Assembly (NCBI GenBank): GCA_002500665.1 | Contig: DLRY01000026.1 | Coordinates: 1-41,306, forward strand | Direction: 5' to 3' | Source of the DNA: Opitutia bacterium UBA7876 | GTDB taxonomy: Bacteria > Verrucomicrobiota > Verrucomicrobiia > Opitutales > Seribacteraceae | DNA: 41,306 nucleotides | Shown here: piece by piece, positions 31,568-40,563 of the stretch | How the letters are laid out: every line of letters begins with the position of its first letter | Numbering within the stretch: position 1 is the stretch's first letter | Translations under genes and position numbers: made by a program | Notes under the pieces: generated by a model | Database searches by the model: none | Seen by the model: only the letters and a program-made list of their open reading frames with translations | What the model was told of the DNA's origin: nothing

Positions 31568-32170
31568 CTACAAATCGAGGTTATTCTTGATTTTGTCTAC
31601 CGTGGCGGCAAGTCGCTCCCTACTTTTCTCGCGCTTGTCGTAGGCGTGCTGGCCGTCCTCGGGGCAACCATACGGTGAGGCCCATCCCATTCCGTTCTTC
31701 TCGTGCATGTCGTGGACCTGCACTAGCCACTCCAGAATCTTCTCTAGGTTGGCGAGAATGCGGTTCCCTTCCCTAGGCTCGTCGTGCGGGTTGCCGTAGG
31801 GCATCCTGCCGATGACCTTGCCCTCCTCGTCCTTGGCCTCGTCCCACGCCACCTCGGCCGTTTCGCAAGCCTCCCAGAAGCGGATCTTCGAGAAATCCAC
31901 GCAACCCTCCGTCACCGCCTGGGCCATGGCCTCGATCTCGGGCATGGCCACCTCGGCAAAGGTCTCGCCCTCTTGGGGCTCGAACTCGCTCTCCGCACGG
32001 ACCAGAATCCCGGCCTTCTCGTCCAGGGCCTCCGCCAAGGCTTTTACCATCGAATAATTGATCTGGTCCTTGAGGTTGCCATCGAGCATCAAGTCGACCG
32101 CATCGAAGGAGGGAGTCTCGGGTTCCTTCTCCTCCTCCTGGTGGTCTTCCGATTCGGTTTCCGTTGTCAT
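31568..32170 (-). CDS. Acidic hypothetical protein
   Basis: 200-residue soluble protein, strongly acidic at the N-terminus (TESEDHQEEEKEPETPSFDA) and mostly helical afterwards. Recognisable features are only compositional: ALAEALDEKAGILVRAESEF, a region EAMAQAVTEGCVDFSKIRFW, and a C-terminal helix KILEWLVQVHDMHEKNGMGW with PYGCPEDGQHAYDKREKSRE. It has no signal peptide or membrane helix. I do not recognise the family. It is a monocistronic minus-strand gene between alr and the PSD1-type gene, sharing no close neighbour on its strand. Confidence 0.75.
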   Translation of the reverse strand: MTTETESEDHQEEEKEPETPSFDAVDLMLDGNLKDQINYSMVKALAEALDEKAGILVRAESEFEPQEGETFAEVAMPEIEAMAQAVTEGCVDFSKIRFWEACETAEVAWDEAKDEEGKVIGRMPYGNPHDEPREGNRILANLEKILEWLVQVHDMHEKNGMGWASPYGCPEDGQHAYDKREKSRERLAATVDKIKNNLDL

Positions 32171-32369
32171 AGGCGAACATTCTGTGTCAAATCCGGCCCG
32201 ACTTCAACGCCAATCAAGCGCCTCCGGCTGGCTTTTGCCCGGGCCCGACGACGAACGCAGATCCGATGAAGGAAAGGCTGAAAAATAAATCGGCCCAAAC
32301 AAGAACATGAAAACTTGCCACCCTTCGGACGTCCTACTACAATTACAGTGGTTATCTTCAATCTGCAAC

Positions 32370-35300
32370 ATGGGTAAAAGCCATACAATTTTAGCGGTTT
32401 TGTCATTTTCCCTATCCGTCCCGGTAGTTGGTAATGATTCCGTTAGTTTCAACCGCGACATCCGGCCGATTCTCTCGAGCAAGTGCTTTCACTGCCACGG
32501 GCCCTCCGAGAAATCGAGGGAGGCCAAGCTGCGCCTCGACCTCCAGGAATCCGCCCTTGCCGACCGCGACGGTATCCGGGCCATCGTCCCGGGCAAGCTT
32601 GACGAAAGCGAGCTTTGGCACCGCATCCTCTCCGATGACCCCGAGGAGATGATGCCTCCGCCCGAGAGCAAGAAGCCGATGACAAGTCAGGAGATCGAGC
32701 TCTTCAAGCAGTGGCTGAAGGATGGAGCCAAATGGGAACGACACTGGTCCTTCGGCGCTCTCGAGAAGCCTTCCGTCCCTGAGGTCGGTGATCCCGCCTG
32801 GTCACGCAACCCGATCGACGGCTTCGTCCTAAGGAGCCTCCGGAACCGCGGGCTCAAGCCCTCCCCCGAGGCCGACCGGCGCACCCTCGCCCGCCGGATA
32901 CACCTAGACCTTACGGGTCTTCCCCCCACCCCCTCCGAGGTCAAGACCTTCCTCGAGGACAAGTCGACCGATGCCTATGAAAAACTGGTCGACCGCCTCC
33001 TTTCCTCCGATGGCTACGCCGAGCGGATGACCCTTGTCTGGATGGACGCCGCCCGCTACGGCGACACCTCCGTCTTCCACGACGACGGCCCCAGGACCAT
33101 GTGGCCCTGGAGGGACTGGGTTCTCGACGCCTACAAGAACAACATGCCCTTCGACCAGTTCACGGTCGAGCAACTGGCCGGCGACCTCCTGCCCGAGTCC
33201 ACCGTAGAGCAGAAGATTGCCTCCGGGTTCAACCGCAACCACGCCACCACCGACGAGGGAGGCGTGATCGCAGAGGAATTCCGCGTGGAGTACGTCGTCG
33301 ACCGGGTCAAGACCACGGCCAACGTCTGGATGGGCCTTACCATGGAGTGCGCCCAGTGCCACTCCCATATGTACGACCCCATCAGCCAAGAGGAGTACTA
33401 CCGTTTCTACGCCTTCTACAACAACAACGCCGACCCCGGCATGCAGACCCGCCGGGGCAACCAGGCCCCCGTGGTCAACGTCCAGTCGGCCGACCAGCGC
33501 AAGAAGAAGGAGGAGCTCGAGAAGCGCGACGCCGAAATCTCGAAGAAGCAGGAGGCCCGTCGCAAGGAGGCCCGCAAGGCCTTTGAAGAATGGGCCGATG
33601 AACAATTCCTAAACGCGGGCGAAAAGAAAACCACGGTCGCCCCGGCTGGCCTCGTCTCCCACCTTCCGCTCGACGGCTTCGAGAAGAACCTTACCCCCGA
33701 CCTCGTCCGCAAGGATTCCGAGTGCCGCCTCCACGGCAAGGCCAAGCCCGTCGGCGGGGCCAAGTTCAACGGTGGCCTCAAGATCGAGGGCAACGGCTAC
33801 CTCGAGGTCAAGGGCTTCAAGGATCCGCAATGGAACAAGCCCTTCAGCTACGGTTGCTGGGTCAAGACCCCCAACGGCAACCAGAACGGGGCCGTCTTCG
33901 CCAAGATGGACGAGGGCAATTCCTTTCGTGGCTTCGACCTCTGGTTTCAGAACGGCAAGCCCGGGGCCCACATCATCCACAAGTGGCAGGACAACGCGGT
34001 CAAGGTCGTCGGCAAAAAGAAGGTCGCGGCCAAGAAGTGGCAACACCTGTTCATCACCTACGACGGCTCGGGGAGGGCCGCCGGCACCCGGGTATACCTC
34101 AACGGCGAGAAGCTCGACCATACCGTGGAAGCCGACGGGCTCACCGCTACCATCGCGACTGCCAAGCCCCTCCGGCTCGGACGCCGTTTCGGCACCTCGA
34201 TCGTAAACGGCGTGGAAATCGACGACGTCCGATTCTACGACCGCGAGCTCACCTCCATCGAGGTCAAGTCGCTCTCCGGCTCCGACCAGATCACCCCCCT
34301 GCTGGCCATCGCCGCCTCTGAACGCACCCCCGAGCAGACCAAGGTTCTCTTCGACCACTACCTCCATTCTCTGGACAAGCCCTTCCGGGAACTGGGCAAG
34401 GAAAGGGACAAGATCGGGGGCGAGCTTGCATCCCTCGGAAAGACCAAGATCACCTCCATGATCATGGCGGACAACCCGGCCAACAAGATGCGCAAGACCT
34501 ACCTCCTTATGCGCGGCCAGTACTCCTCCCCCGATAAGAGCAAGGAACTCCTTCCCGACACGCCCGCCTTTCTGCCCCCCATGAAGGAGGACCTGCCCAA
34601 GACCCGTCTCGGCCTGGCCAAATGGATCGTCGATCCCAAGCATCCCCTTACCGCCAGGGTGGCCGCCAACCGCCACTGGCAGACCATCTTCGGGCGCGGC
34701 CTCTCCAACACCCCGAGCGACTTCGGGTCGCAGGGAAGCTGGCCCACCCACCCCGACCTCATCAACTGGCTGGCCGCCGACTTCCGCGACAACGGATGGA
34801 ACGTCAAGCGGGCGATCAGGCAAATGGTCACCTCCGCCACCTACCGCCAGTCCTCCGTCACCAGCGCAGAGCATCTCGAGAAGGACCCCGTCAACCTCTA
34901 CCACGCCCGCGCTCCGCGCTTCCGCATGATGGGGGAATTCGTCAGGGACAACGCCCTCGCCATCAGCGGCCTGCTCAAGCGCGACATCGGTGGGGCCGGG
35001 GTCAAGCCCTACCAGCCGCCCGGGCTCTGGGTCGAGGTCTCGCTCAGCGGCGGGCGCAAGTTCATCCGCGACAAGGGTGAAAAGCTCTACCGCCGGAGCA
35101 TGTACACCTACTGGAAGCGTTCCGCTCCCCAGCCCGCCCTCATGGCCTTCGACACCCCTACCAGAGAAGTCTGCGTTCTCCAGAGGCAGCGTACCAACAC
35201 CCCCATGCAAGCCCTCGTCACCCTCAACGACGAACAGTTCGTGGAGGCCGCCCGGCATTTTGCCAGGCGCATCCTCACGAGCGGCGCCCAGACCTTTTCC

Positions 35301-35546
35301 GACCGCCTGAACTTCGCCTTCGAGTGGGCCACCAGCCGACCCGCCGACCAGCTTCGGATCGAGGTTCTGCAAAAGTTTCACGACGAGCAGTCCAAGGTCT
35401 TCCGGGACGACCCCAAGCGGGCCGAGGATCTCCTCTCCGTGGGCGAGTCCGCCCGCGACGCCAAGCTCGATCCCTACGAGCACGCGACCTGGACCCTGCT
35501 TGCCTCCATGATCCTCAACCTCGACGAGACCCTGAACCGCGAATGA
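32370..35546 (+). CDS. PSCyt1-PSCyt2-LamG-PSD1 secreted cytochrome-type protein
   Basis: 1058-residue exported protein of the family expanded in Planctomycetota and Verrucomicrobiota. After a signal peptide (KSHTILAVLSFSLSVPVVG) comes the PSCyt1 domain with heme motif CFHCH at 39-43. The PSCyt2 (DUF1549) domain spans about 130-340 (IHLDLTGLPPTPSEV, then WMDAARYGDTSVFHDDGPR and CAQCHSHMYDPI, a second CxxCH). A charged coiled segment follows (about 360-400). A LamG/concanavalin-like domain spans about 430-600 (GYLEVKGFKDPQWNKPFSYG). The PSD1 (DUF1553) domain spans about 750-1040 (TPSDFGSQGSWPTHPDLINW). The ATG at 32370 precedes the signal peptide; 32307 is an unlikely longer start. Function in the family is unproven; carbohydrate binding plus heme suggests redox-linked polysaccharide use. 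Confidence 0.92.
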   Translation: MGKSHTILAVLSFSLSVPVVGNDSVSFNRDIRPILSSKCFHCHGPSEKSREAKLRLDLQESALADRDGIRAIVPGKLDESELWHRILSDDPEEMMPPPESKKPMTSQEIELFKQWLKDGAKWERHWSFGALEKPSVPEVGDPAWSRNPIDGFVLRSLRNRGLKPSPEADRRTLARRIHLDLTGLPPTPSEVKTFLEDKSTDAYEKLVDRLLSSDGYAERMTLVWMDAARYGDTSVFHDDGPRTMWPWRDWVLDAYKNNMPFDQFTVEQLAGDLLPESTVEQKIASGFNRNHATTDEGGVIAEEFRVEYVVDRVKTTANVWMGLTMECAQCHSHMYDPISQEEYYRFYAFYNNNADPGMQTRRGNQAPVVNVQSADQRKKKEELEKRDAEISKKQEARRKEARKAFEEWADEQFLNAGEKKTTVAPAGLVSHLPLDGFEKNLTPDLVRKDSECRLHGKAKPVGGAKFNGGLKIEGNGYLEVKGFKDPQWNKPFSYGCWVKTPNGNQNGAVFAKMDEGNSFRGFDLWFQNGKPGAHIIHKWQDNAVKVVGKKKVAAKKWQHLFITYDGSGRAAGTRVYLNGEKLDHTVEADGLTATIATAKPLRLGRRFGTSIVNGVEIDDVRFYDRELTSIEVKSLSGSDQITPLLAIAASERTPEQTKVLFDHYLHSLDKPFRELGKERDKIGGELASLGKTKITSMIMADNPANKMRKTYLLMRGQYSSPDKSKELLPDTPAFLPPMKEDLPKTRLGLAKWIVDPKHPLTARVAANRHWQTIFGRGLSNTPSDFGSQGSWPTHPDLINWLAADFRDNGWNVKRAIRQMVTSATYRQSSVTSAEHLEKDPVNLYHARAPRFRMMGEFVRDNALAISGLLKRDIGGAGVKPYQPPGLWVEVSLSGGRKFIRDKGEKLYRRSMYTYWKRSAPQPALMAFDTPTREVCVLQRQRTNTPMQALVTLNDEQFVEAARHFARRILTSGAQTFSDRLNFAFEWATSRPADQLRIEVLQKFHDEQSKVFRDDPKRAEDLLSVGESARDAKLDPYEHATWTLLASMILNLDETLNRE

Positions 35547-35564
35547 TCCCGGAATCCTCCTCCA

Positions 35565-37019
35565 ATGAGTAATTTAGAAATCCAGCAAATCCTCAGTCGC
35601 AGAAAACTCCTTCAGCTCGGGGCCCGCGGCTTCGGAGCCCTTGGGGCGGCCAGCCTTCTCAACCCCTCCCTCTTTGCCGAGGCCAATCCTTCGAGCCCTT
35701 TCCAAGGGACCCTTTCCGGTCCCCATTTCAAGCCCACCGCCAAGCGCATCATCTACCTCTTTTTCTCCGGTGGCCCCTCCCACATCGACATGTACGACTA
35801 CCACCCCGAGATGCGCAAGAACCACGGCATCGAGCTTCCCGACTCCATCCGCAACGGCCAGCGCATCACGGGCATGACCTCCGGCCAGAAATCCTTTCCC
35901 TGCGTGGCCCCTATGTTCGAGTTCTCCAAGCACGGAAAGAACGGGAGCTGGTTCAGCGAGATCATTCCGAACATCGCGAGCATCGCGGACGAGATCACCC
36001 TCGTCAAATCCGTCCACACCGAGGCCATCAACCACGACCCCGCCATCACCGCCATCAACACCGGCGTCCAGCAGCCGGGCAAGCCCTCCATGGGGGCCTG
36101 GCTGGACTGGGGAATGGGTAGCCCGAACAAGAACCTGCCCGGCTACGTCGTCATGATCTCCAAGGGGCGCGGGCAGTCCCAGGCCCTTTACGACCGCCTC
36201 TGGGGGAGCGGATTCCTCCCCTCCAAGCACCAGGGAGTCAAATTCCGAAGCGCCGGGGATCCCGTGCTATACCTCTCCAACCCGAAGGGCGTCTCACGCG
36301 ACATGCGCCGCTCCATGCTCGACGGGATAGCCAAAATCAACCAGGCCAAGAAGAAGGAGTCCGGCGACCCTGAAATCGACGCCCGCATCGCCCAGTACGA
36401 GATGGCCTACCGCATGCAGACCAGCGTGCCCGAACTGGTCGATCTCAAGGACGAGCCCAAGCACGTGCTCGACCTCTACGGCAAGGACGCCATGAGGAAG
36501 GGCAGCTTCGCCCACAACTGCCTCATCGCCCGCCGTCTCTCCGAGCGAGGGGTTCCCTTCGTTCAGCTCTTCCACCGCGGCTGGGACCAGCACGGCAGCC
36601 TTCCCTCCAAGATCCGCCAGCAGTGCGAGGACGTCGACCAGCCCGCCGCCGCCCTCGTGCGCGACCTCAAGCAGCGCGGACTGCTCAAGGACACCATCGT
36701 CATCTGCGGGGGCGAGTTCGGGCGCACCATCTATTCCCAGGGCAAGCTGACCAAGGACAACCACGGGCGCGACCATCACGGGCGCTGCTTTTCCATGTGG
36801 CTGGCCGGGGGGGGCATCAAGGCCGGCTTCGAGTACGGCAAGACCGACGATTTCGCCTATAACATCGTGGAGAACCCCGTCCACGTGAACGACCTCAACG
36901 CCACCGTCCTGCAATGCCTCGGGATCGACCACGAACGCTTCACCTACCGCTACCTCGGCCTCGACCAGCGGCTCACCGGGGTCGAGCATCCCAAGGTCAT
37001 CCCCGAACTTCTCGCCTGA
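35565..37019 (+). CDS. DUF1501 family Tat-exported protein
   Basis: 484-residue protein with a twin-arginine signal (LSRRKLLQLGARGFGALGAA). The mature part is alkaline-phosphatase/sulfatase-like: FFSGGPSHIDMYDYHPEM, HTEAINHDPAITAINTG, and the HGRDHHGRCFSMWLAGGG block near the C-terminus, with GGEFGRT before it. DUF1501 proteins almost always follow a PSD1-type gene in PVC genomes, as here (18-base gap), so the two are thought to act together in the periplasm; the reaction is unknown. High GC at third positions matches its neighbours. Confidence 0.92.
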   Translation: MSNLEIQQILSRRKLLQLGARGFGALGAASLLNPSLFAEANPSSPFQGTLSGPHFKPTAKRIIYLFFSGGPSHIDMYDYHPEMRKNHGIELPDSIRNGQRITGMTSGQKSFPCVAPMFEFSKHGKNGSWFSEIIPNIASIADEITLVKSVHTEAINHDPAITAINTGVQQPGKPSMGAWLDWGMGSPNKNLPGYVVMISKGRGQSQALYDRLWGSGFLPSKHQGVKFRSAGDPVLYLSNPKGVSRDMRRSMLDGIAKINQAKKKESGDPEIDARIAQYEMAYRMQTSVPELVDLKDEPKHVLDLYGKDAMRKGSFAHNCLIARRLSERGVPFVQLFHRGWDQHGSLPSKIRQQCEDVDQPAAALVRDLKQRGLLKDTIVICGGEFGRTIYSQGKLTKDNHGRDHHGRCFSMWLAGGGIKAGFEYGKTDDFAYNIVENPVHVNDLNATVLQCLGIDHERFTYRYLGLDQRLTGVEHPKVIPELLA

Positions 37020-37039
37020 ACCCATACCAAGCAAACGCC

Positions 37040-38020
37040 ATGAAGAAGGCAGCCCTCAGCCCGCTTTCCCGTCGCGAATTCGTGACCTCCGCCGCCACTG
37101 GCCTTACCCTTGCGGGCGGCGGGTCTCTTATCGGCAAGAAGAACAAGAGGGAAAAGGCGAAGAAGAAACCCGATTCCGAGACCCTCGTTCAGTCCCTGCA
37201 CAAGACCCTTTCCGAGGAGCAGCGCAAGGAGCTTTGCTTCCCCTTCGAACATCCCCTGCGCTCCAAGATAAACAACAACTGGCAGATCGTGAAGCCCGAG
37301 CTGCGCAACTTCTTCACCAAGGACCAGCAGGCCCTGGTCAAGGAGATCTTCCTCGGCCTCCACAGTGAGGAATACGCGGAAATGGTCTACGAGCAGGTCG
37401 AGGAGGACGGCGGGTTCGACCGCAGCTCCATCGCCCTCTTCGGCGAACCGGGCAGTGGCAAGTTCGAGTTCGTGCTCACGGGCCGCCACGTTACCCGTCG
37501 GTGCGACGGCGACTCGGTCGAGGGAACCGCCTTCGGAGGACCCATTTTCTACGGCCATGCGGCCGGTGGCTTCACCGAGAAGGCCGACCACGCCGGCAAC
37601 GTCTACTGGTTTCAGGCCGAGCGGGCCAACGAGCTCTACCAAGCCCTCGACGGCAAGCAGCGCAAGGTCGCCCTTCTCGAGAAGAGGAGCCGGGGCGAGC
37701 GCGGCAACAAGACCATCGAGACCAAAGGCACCGTCGAGGGACTCGACGGTCTTCCCGTCTCCGACCTCAGCCGCGACCAGAAGGAGCTTACGTCCAAGGT
37801 TCTGGGCGACCTTCTCGCCCCCTTCCGCAAGAAGGACGCCGACGAAGCCCTCAAGCTCATCGAGGCCAACGACATGGACAAGCTCCACCTATCCTACTAC
37901 AAGAACGAGAACGTGGGCGACGACGAGGTCTGGGACGTCTGGCAGGTCGAGGGGCCCAAGATGGTCTGGTACTTCCGGGGCAAGCCCCACGTCCACGTCT
38001 GGGCCAACGTAGAGGCCTGA
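37040..38020 (+). CDS. DUF3500-like Tat-exported protein
   Basis: 326-residue protein with a twin-arginine signal (PLSRREFVTSAATGLTLAGG) followed by a Lys-rich stretch. The mature sequence has SLHKTLSEEQRKELCFPFEH, then NNNWQIVKP, GEPGSGKFEFVLTGRHVTRR and FGGPIFYGHAAGGFTEKADH, the pattern of DUF3500. GEPGSGK resembles a P-loop by chance only; the rest is not a NTPase. It starts 20 bases after the DUF1501 gene and is the third gene of that unit, which ends in a terminator. DUF3500 proteins are of unknown function; several sit beside PSD1/DUF1501 pairs. Confidence 0.7.
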   Translation: MKKAALSPLSRREFVTSAATGLTLAGGGSLIGKKNKREKAKKKPDSETLVQSLHKTLSEEQRKELCFPFEHPLRSKINNNWQIVKPELRNFFTKDQQALVKEIFLGLHSEEYAEMVYEQVEEDGGFDRSSIALFGEPGSGKFEFVLTGRHVTRRCDGDSVEGTAFGGPIFYGHAAGGFTEKADHAGNVYWFQAERANELYQALDGKQRKVALLEKRSRGERGNKTIETKGTVEGLDGLPVSDLSRDQKELTSKVLGDLLAPFRKKDADEALKLIEANDMDKLHLSYYKNENVGDDEVWDVWQVEGPKMVWYFRGKPHVHVWANVEA

Positions 38021-38033
38021 CCGCATCAGGCAT

Positions 38034-38059
38034 GAGCCGATCCCCTCCGGCTCTTTTTT
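38034..38059 (+). terminator. Rho-independent terminator of the PSD1/DUF1501/DUF3500 unit
   Basis: GAGCCG (38034-38039), an 8-base loop, CGGCTC (38048-38053) and six T (38054-38059). It separates the unit from amgK. Confidence 0.75.
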
Positions 38060-38098
38060 GCCTTGAACCCGCCTCCCCTTTCGAACAGAGATGAAAGC

Positions 38099-39073
38099 GT
38101 GGTGTCGGTTACGGATGAAAGGAAGGACGCGCTCGAGTGTTGGCTGAGCGCCCAGGCCTCCTTTGGGAGCGCCCGGCTGGAGACGGCTTCGGAGGACGCC
38201 AGTTTCCGCAGGTACTTCCGTCTGTCCGAGGGCGGACGGTCCTGGATCGTCATGGACGCCCCCCCCGATCTCGAGCCCTGCGAACCCTTCGTTAGGATCG
38301 GCGAGCGCATGCTGGAAACGGGCGTCAACGTGCCAAAGATCATCGCCCGGGACCTCGAGCAGGGCTTTCTCGTACTGAGCGACTTCGGGGACGTCCATTA
38401 CCAGGACGTTCTGGACGGCCCCGACCGGGAAGATCTCTACGACTTGGCGATCACGGAGATCCTCAAGTTTCAGGACGGCCTTGCGGGCTTTGCCGATTCT
38501 CTGCCCGAGTTCGACCGGGCCTGGCAGGGCAAGGAGCTCGAGATCTTTCGCGAGTGGTGCCTGCCCGGGATCGATCAAGCCCATTACGAGCAAGCCGTCG
38601 CCCCCCTCGTCTCGGCCATCGAGGAGATACCAAAATCTTTCATGCACAGGGATTTTCACTGCCGAAACCTCCTCCTCCCATCCCCCGAAAAGATCGGCGT
38701 GATCGATTTCCAGGGAGCCATGCTCGGCCCCGTCACCTACGACCTCGTTTCCCTGCTCAGGGATTGCTACGTCGACAACGACGAGGACTGGATCGAGGAG
38801 GAAGTATCCTCCTTCCAGCAAGCCCTCGAACAGGGCTCTTCCTCGATGCCCGAGATGAGCGACGAGGATTTCCTGCGCTGGTTCGACCTCACCGGTCTGC
38901 AAAGACACCTCAAGTGCATCGGTATCTTCCATCGCCTCAAGGTTCGCGACGCCAAGGACGGCTACCTCTCCGACGTTCCCCGGGTCAGGGGGTACGTGGA
39001 GACCGTCCTCGAGCGCTACCCCGAGCTCTCGGCCATCGCCGATCTCTACGGGCAAGCCGAACTTCTCGCCTGA
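38099..39073 (+). CDS. amgK: AmgK-like N-acetylmuramate/N-acetylglucosamine anomeric kinase
   Basis: 324-residue aminoglycoside-phosphotransferase-fold kinase. SVTDERKDALECWLSAQASF at the start, ETASEDASFRRYFRLS as the nucleotide loop, FMHRDFHCRNLLL as the catalytic HRDxxxxN loop and GVIDFQGAMLGPVTYDLVSL as the DFG-like metal site. AmgK phosphorylates MurNAc at C1. It is followed 7 bases downstream by murU, whose product uses that MurNAc-1-P, so function is supported by context. The start is uncertain: tandem GTG codons at 38099 and 38102 fit the family N-terminus; a TTG at 38063 gives a non-conserved extension. There is no ATG in frame at a sensible position. Confidence 0.88.
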   Translation: MVSVTDERKDALECWLSAQASFGSARLETASEDASFRRYFRLSEGGRSWIVMDAPPDLEPCEPFVRIGERMLETGVNVPKIIARDLEQGFLVLSDFGDVHYQDVLDGPDREDLYDLAITEILKFQDGLAGFADSLPEFDRAWQGKELEIFREWCLPGIDQAHYEQAVAPLVSAIEEIPKSFMHRDFHCRNLLLPSPEKIGVIDFQGAMLGPVTYDLVSLLRDCYVDNDEDWIEEEVSSFQQALEQGSSSMPEMSDEDFLRWFDLTGLQRHLKCIGIFHRLKVRDAKDGYLSDVPRVRGYVETVLERYPELSAIADLYGQAELLA

Positions 39074-39080
39074 CTATGCG

Positions 39081-39749
39081 ATGAAGGCGATGATCCTATC
39101 TGCAGGCTACGGCAAACGGCTCCGTCCCCTTACCGACCATACGCCCAAGCCCCTCGTCCCGGTCGGGGGCAAGCCCCTCGTCGTTCACCACCTCGAGAAG
39201 CTCGCGGACGCCGGCTTCCGGGAGATCGTGATAAACCTCGGCCACCTCGGTTCCAGGATTCCCGAGGCCCTCGGGGACGGTTCCGCCTGGGGCCTCGAAA
39301 TCGCCTACTCCGACGAGGGACCCGAACCGCTTGAGACCGGGGGCGGCATCACCAAGGCCCTCCCCCTGCTGGGCAACGACACCTTTCTCGTGGTCAACGG
39401 GGACGTCTGGTGCGACCTCGATTTTGCCAAAATCCCGGATGACCTGCCCGGGGAGGACGACGCCCTTCTCTTTCTCGTTCCTCGTCCCGCCTGGCGGGAG
39501 AAGGGAGACTTTTCCCTGCTCGGCGGACGGGTCGTGGAATCCGAGTCCCCCGATCTTCTCTACGCCGGCATCGCCCTCTACCATCCCCGCATCCTCGACG
39601 GGGCCAAGGTCGAGAAATTCTCCATCGTCCCCCGGCTTCGCGGGTCCATTGCCCACGGACGGGTGGGAGGCATTCTCCACCCCGGCGAATGGGACGACGT
39701 CGGGACGCCCGAGCGCCTCTCCGCCCTGCAGGGGAAATTCGGGGATTAG
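39081..39749 (+). CDS. murU: MurU-like N-acetylmuramate-1-phosphate uridylyltransferase
   Basis: 222-residue sugar-1-phosphate nucleotidyltransferase. The signature is MILSAGYGKRLRPLTDHTPK with PKPLVPVGGKPL, followed by ETGGGITKALPLLG and VVNGDVWCDLDF. It lacks the C-terminal left-handed beta-helix of GlmU/RmlA-long types, which fits MurU (about 220 residues). With AmgK it turns recycled MurNAc into UDP-MurNAc, bypassing MurA. In Pseudomonas this shunt gives intrinsic fosfomycin tolerance. The stop TAG interlocks with the stop of the convergent cytochrome gene (TTAG at 39746-39749). Confidence 0.88.
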   Translation: MKAMILSAGYGKRLRPLTDHTPKPLVPVGGKPLVVHHLEKLADAGFREIVINLGHLGSRIPEALGDGSAWGLEIAYSDEGPEPLETGGGITKALPLLGNDTFLVVNGDVWCDLDFAKIPDDLPGEDDALLFLVPRPAWREKGDFSLLGGRVVESESPDLLYAGIALYHPRILDGAKVEKFSIVPRLRGSIAHGRVGGILHPGEWDDVGTPERLSALQGKFGD

Positions 39750-40462
39750 AATAGTTTGGTCGAAGGCTTGGGCCCAAGGTACTTGTCCCGGTTCGAAGGG
39801 GCCTCCTCCGGACCGAAGGTCTCCACGCAATACGCCACCACGTCGCGCAAAGTCCCGTCCGAAATATCCTTGGAGGCGGCCGCCATCACCCGTCCCCCCT
39901 CGTCGGAAGTGTGGTATCCCCGCTCCCCCGACCTGAACTTGCGCATCTGCTCGAGAAAATACCAGCCCTCCAGCCTCTGCAGGGAGGGCCCGCGCACCAA
40001 CCGGTTCCCTTCCCCGTTGGCCCCGTGGCAGGAGGCGCACCTCTGCTCGTAGAATTCCTTCCCCTTCTCCACTTCCCCCCTCACCGTCCGGATGGCCGGT
40101 ACCGGGGGCCGGTTCGCAAACCAGTCCGCAAGGTATGCAAGTTCGAGATCGCTCTCGATCTTTCTCGCTCCCACCCCCATGAGATGCTCCGAGCGGTTGC
40201 TTGGACGGTTCCCTCGGATTCCCGACCTGAACTTCTCCATCTGCTCGGTCAGGTACCAGACCTCCATCCCGTCGAGGATCGGTCCCCGCTGGGCTTCCTT
40301 TGTACCGTGGCAGACCATGCATTCCATGGCCTTGGCCTCCGCCTTCGCAATGGGATCGGCAAGGGTCTTTTCCGGCTCCACGGACTTGGACTGCCACTTG
40401 CACCCGACCGATCCCGCAAGGGCGGCCATAAGCCCGGTCCGTAGGTATGCCGTAAGGATCAT
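39746..40462 (-). CDS. Di-heme cytochrome c (c4-like), probable lipoprotein
   Basis: 238-residue exported protein with two heme motifs, CMVCH at about 49-53 and CASCH at about 138-142. Each is followed by a similar domain: MEVWYLTEQMEKFRSGIRG in the first and LEGWYFLEQMRKFRSGERG in the second, each with a possible axial Met (HLMGVGAR, GRVMAAAS), so the protein is an internal duplication of a cytochrome c domain. The N-terminus MILTAYLRTGLMAALAGSVG ends at a Cys that could be lipidated. c4-type proteins carry electrons to terminal oxidases. It stands alone, with 100 bases upstream before the ABC gene on the other strand. Confidence 0.87.
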   Translation of the reverse strand: MILTAYLRTGLMAALAGSVGCKWQSKSVEPEKTLADPIAKAEAKAMECMVCHGTKEAQRGPILDGMEVWYLTEQMEKFRSGIRGNRPSNRSEHLMGVGARKIESDLELAYLADWFANRPPVPAIRTVRGEVEKGKEFYEQRCASCHGANGEGNRLVRGPSLQRLEGWYFLEQMRKFRSGERGYHTSDEGGRVMAAASKDISDGTLRDVVAYCVETFGPEEAPSNRDKYLGPKPSTKLF

Positions 40463-40563
40463 CTACCCATTAATCTATTAATAACGCCCTTTTCCTCAAG
40501 CGATTAAGCTCCTGCCTCTTGGCTTTACCCGGACCCGCCCTTTCTTCATTATCTATCCATAGA

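Noticed and set aside
33609..35483. Long 624-residue open frame on the minus strand inside the PSD1-type gene
   Set aside because: Antisense shadow caused by GC-rich third positions; Gly/Val/Leu-rich low-complexity translation and no start signal.
37450..37464. GEPGSGK in the DUF3500-like protein looks like a Walker A motif
   Set aside because: No Walker B or NTPase fold follows; the protein is Tat-exported, where ATP hydrolysis is unlikely.
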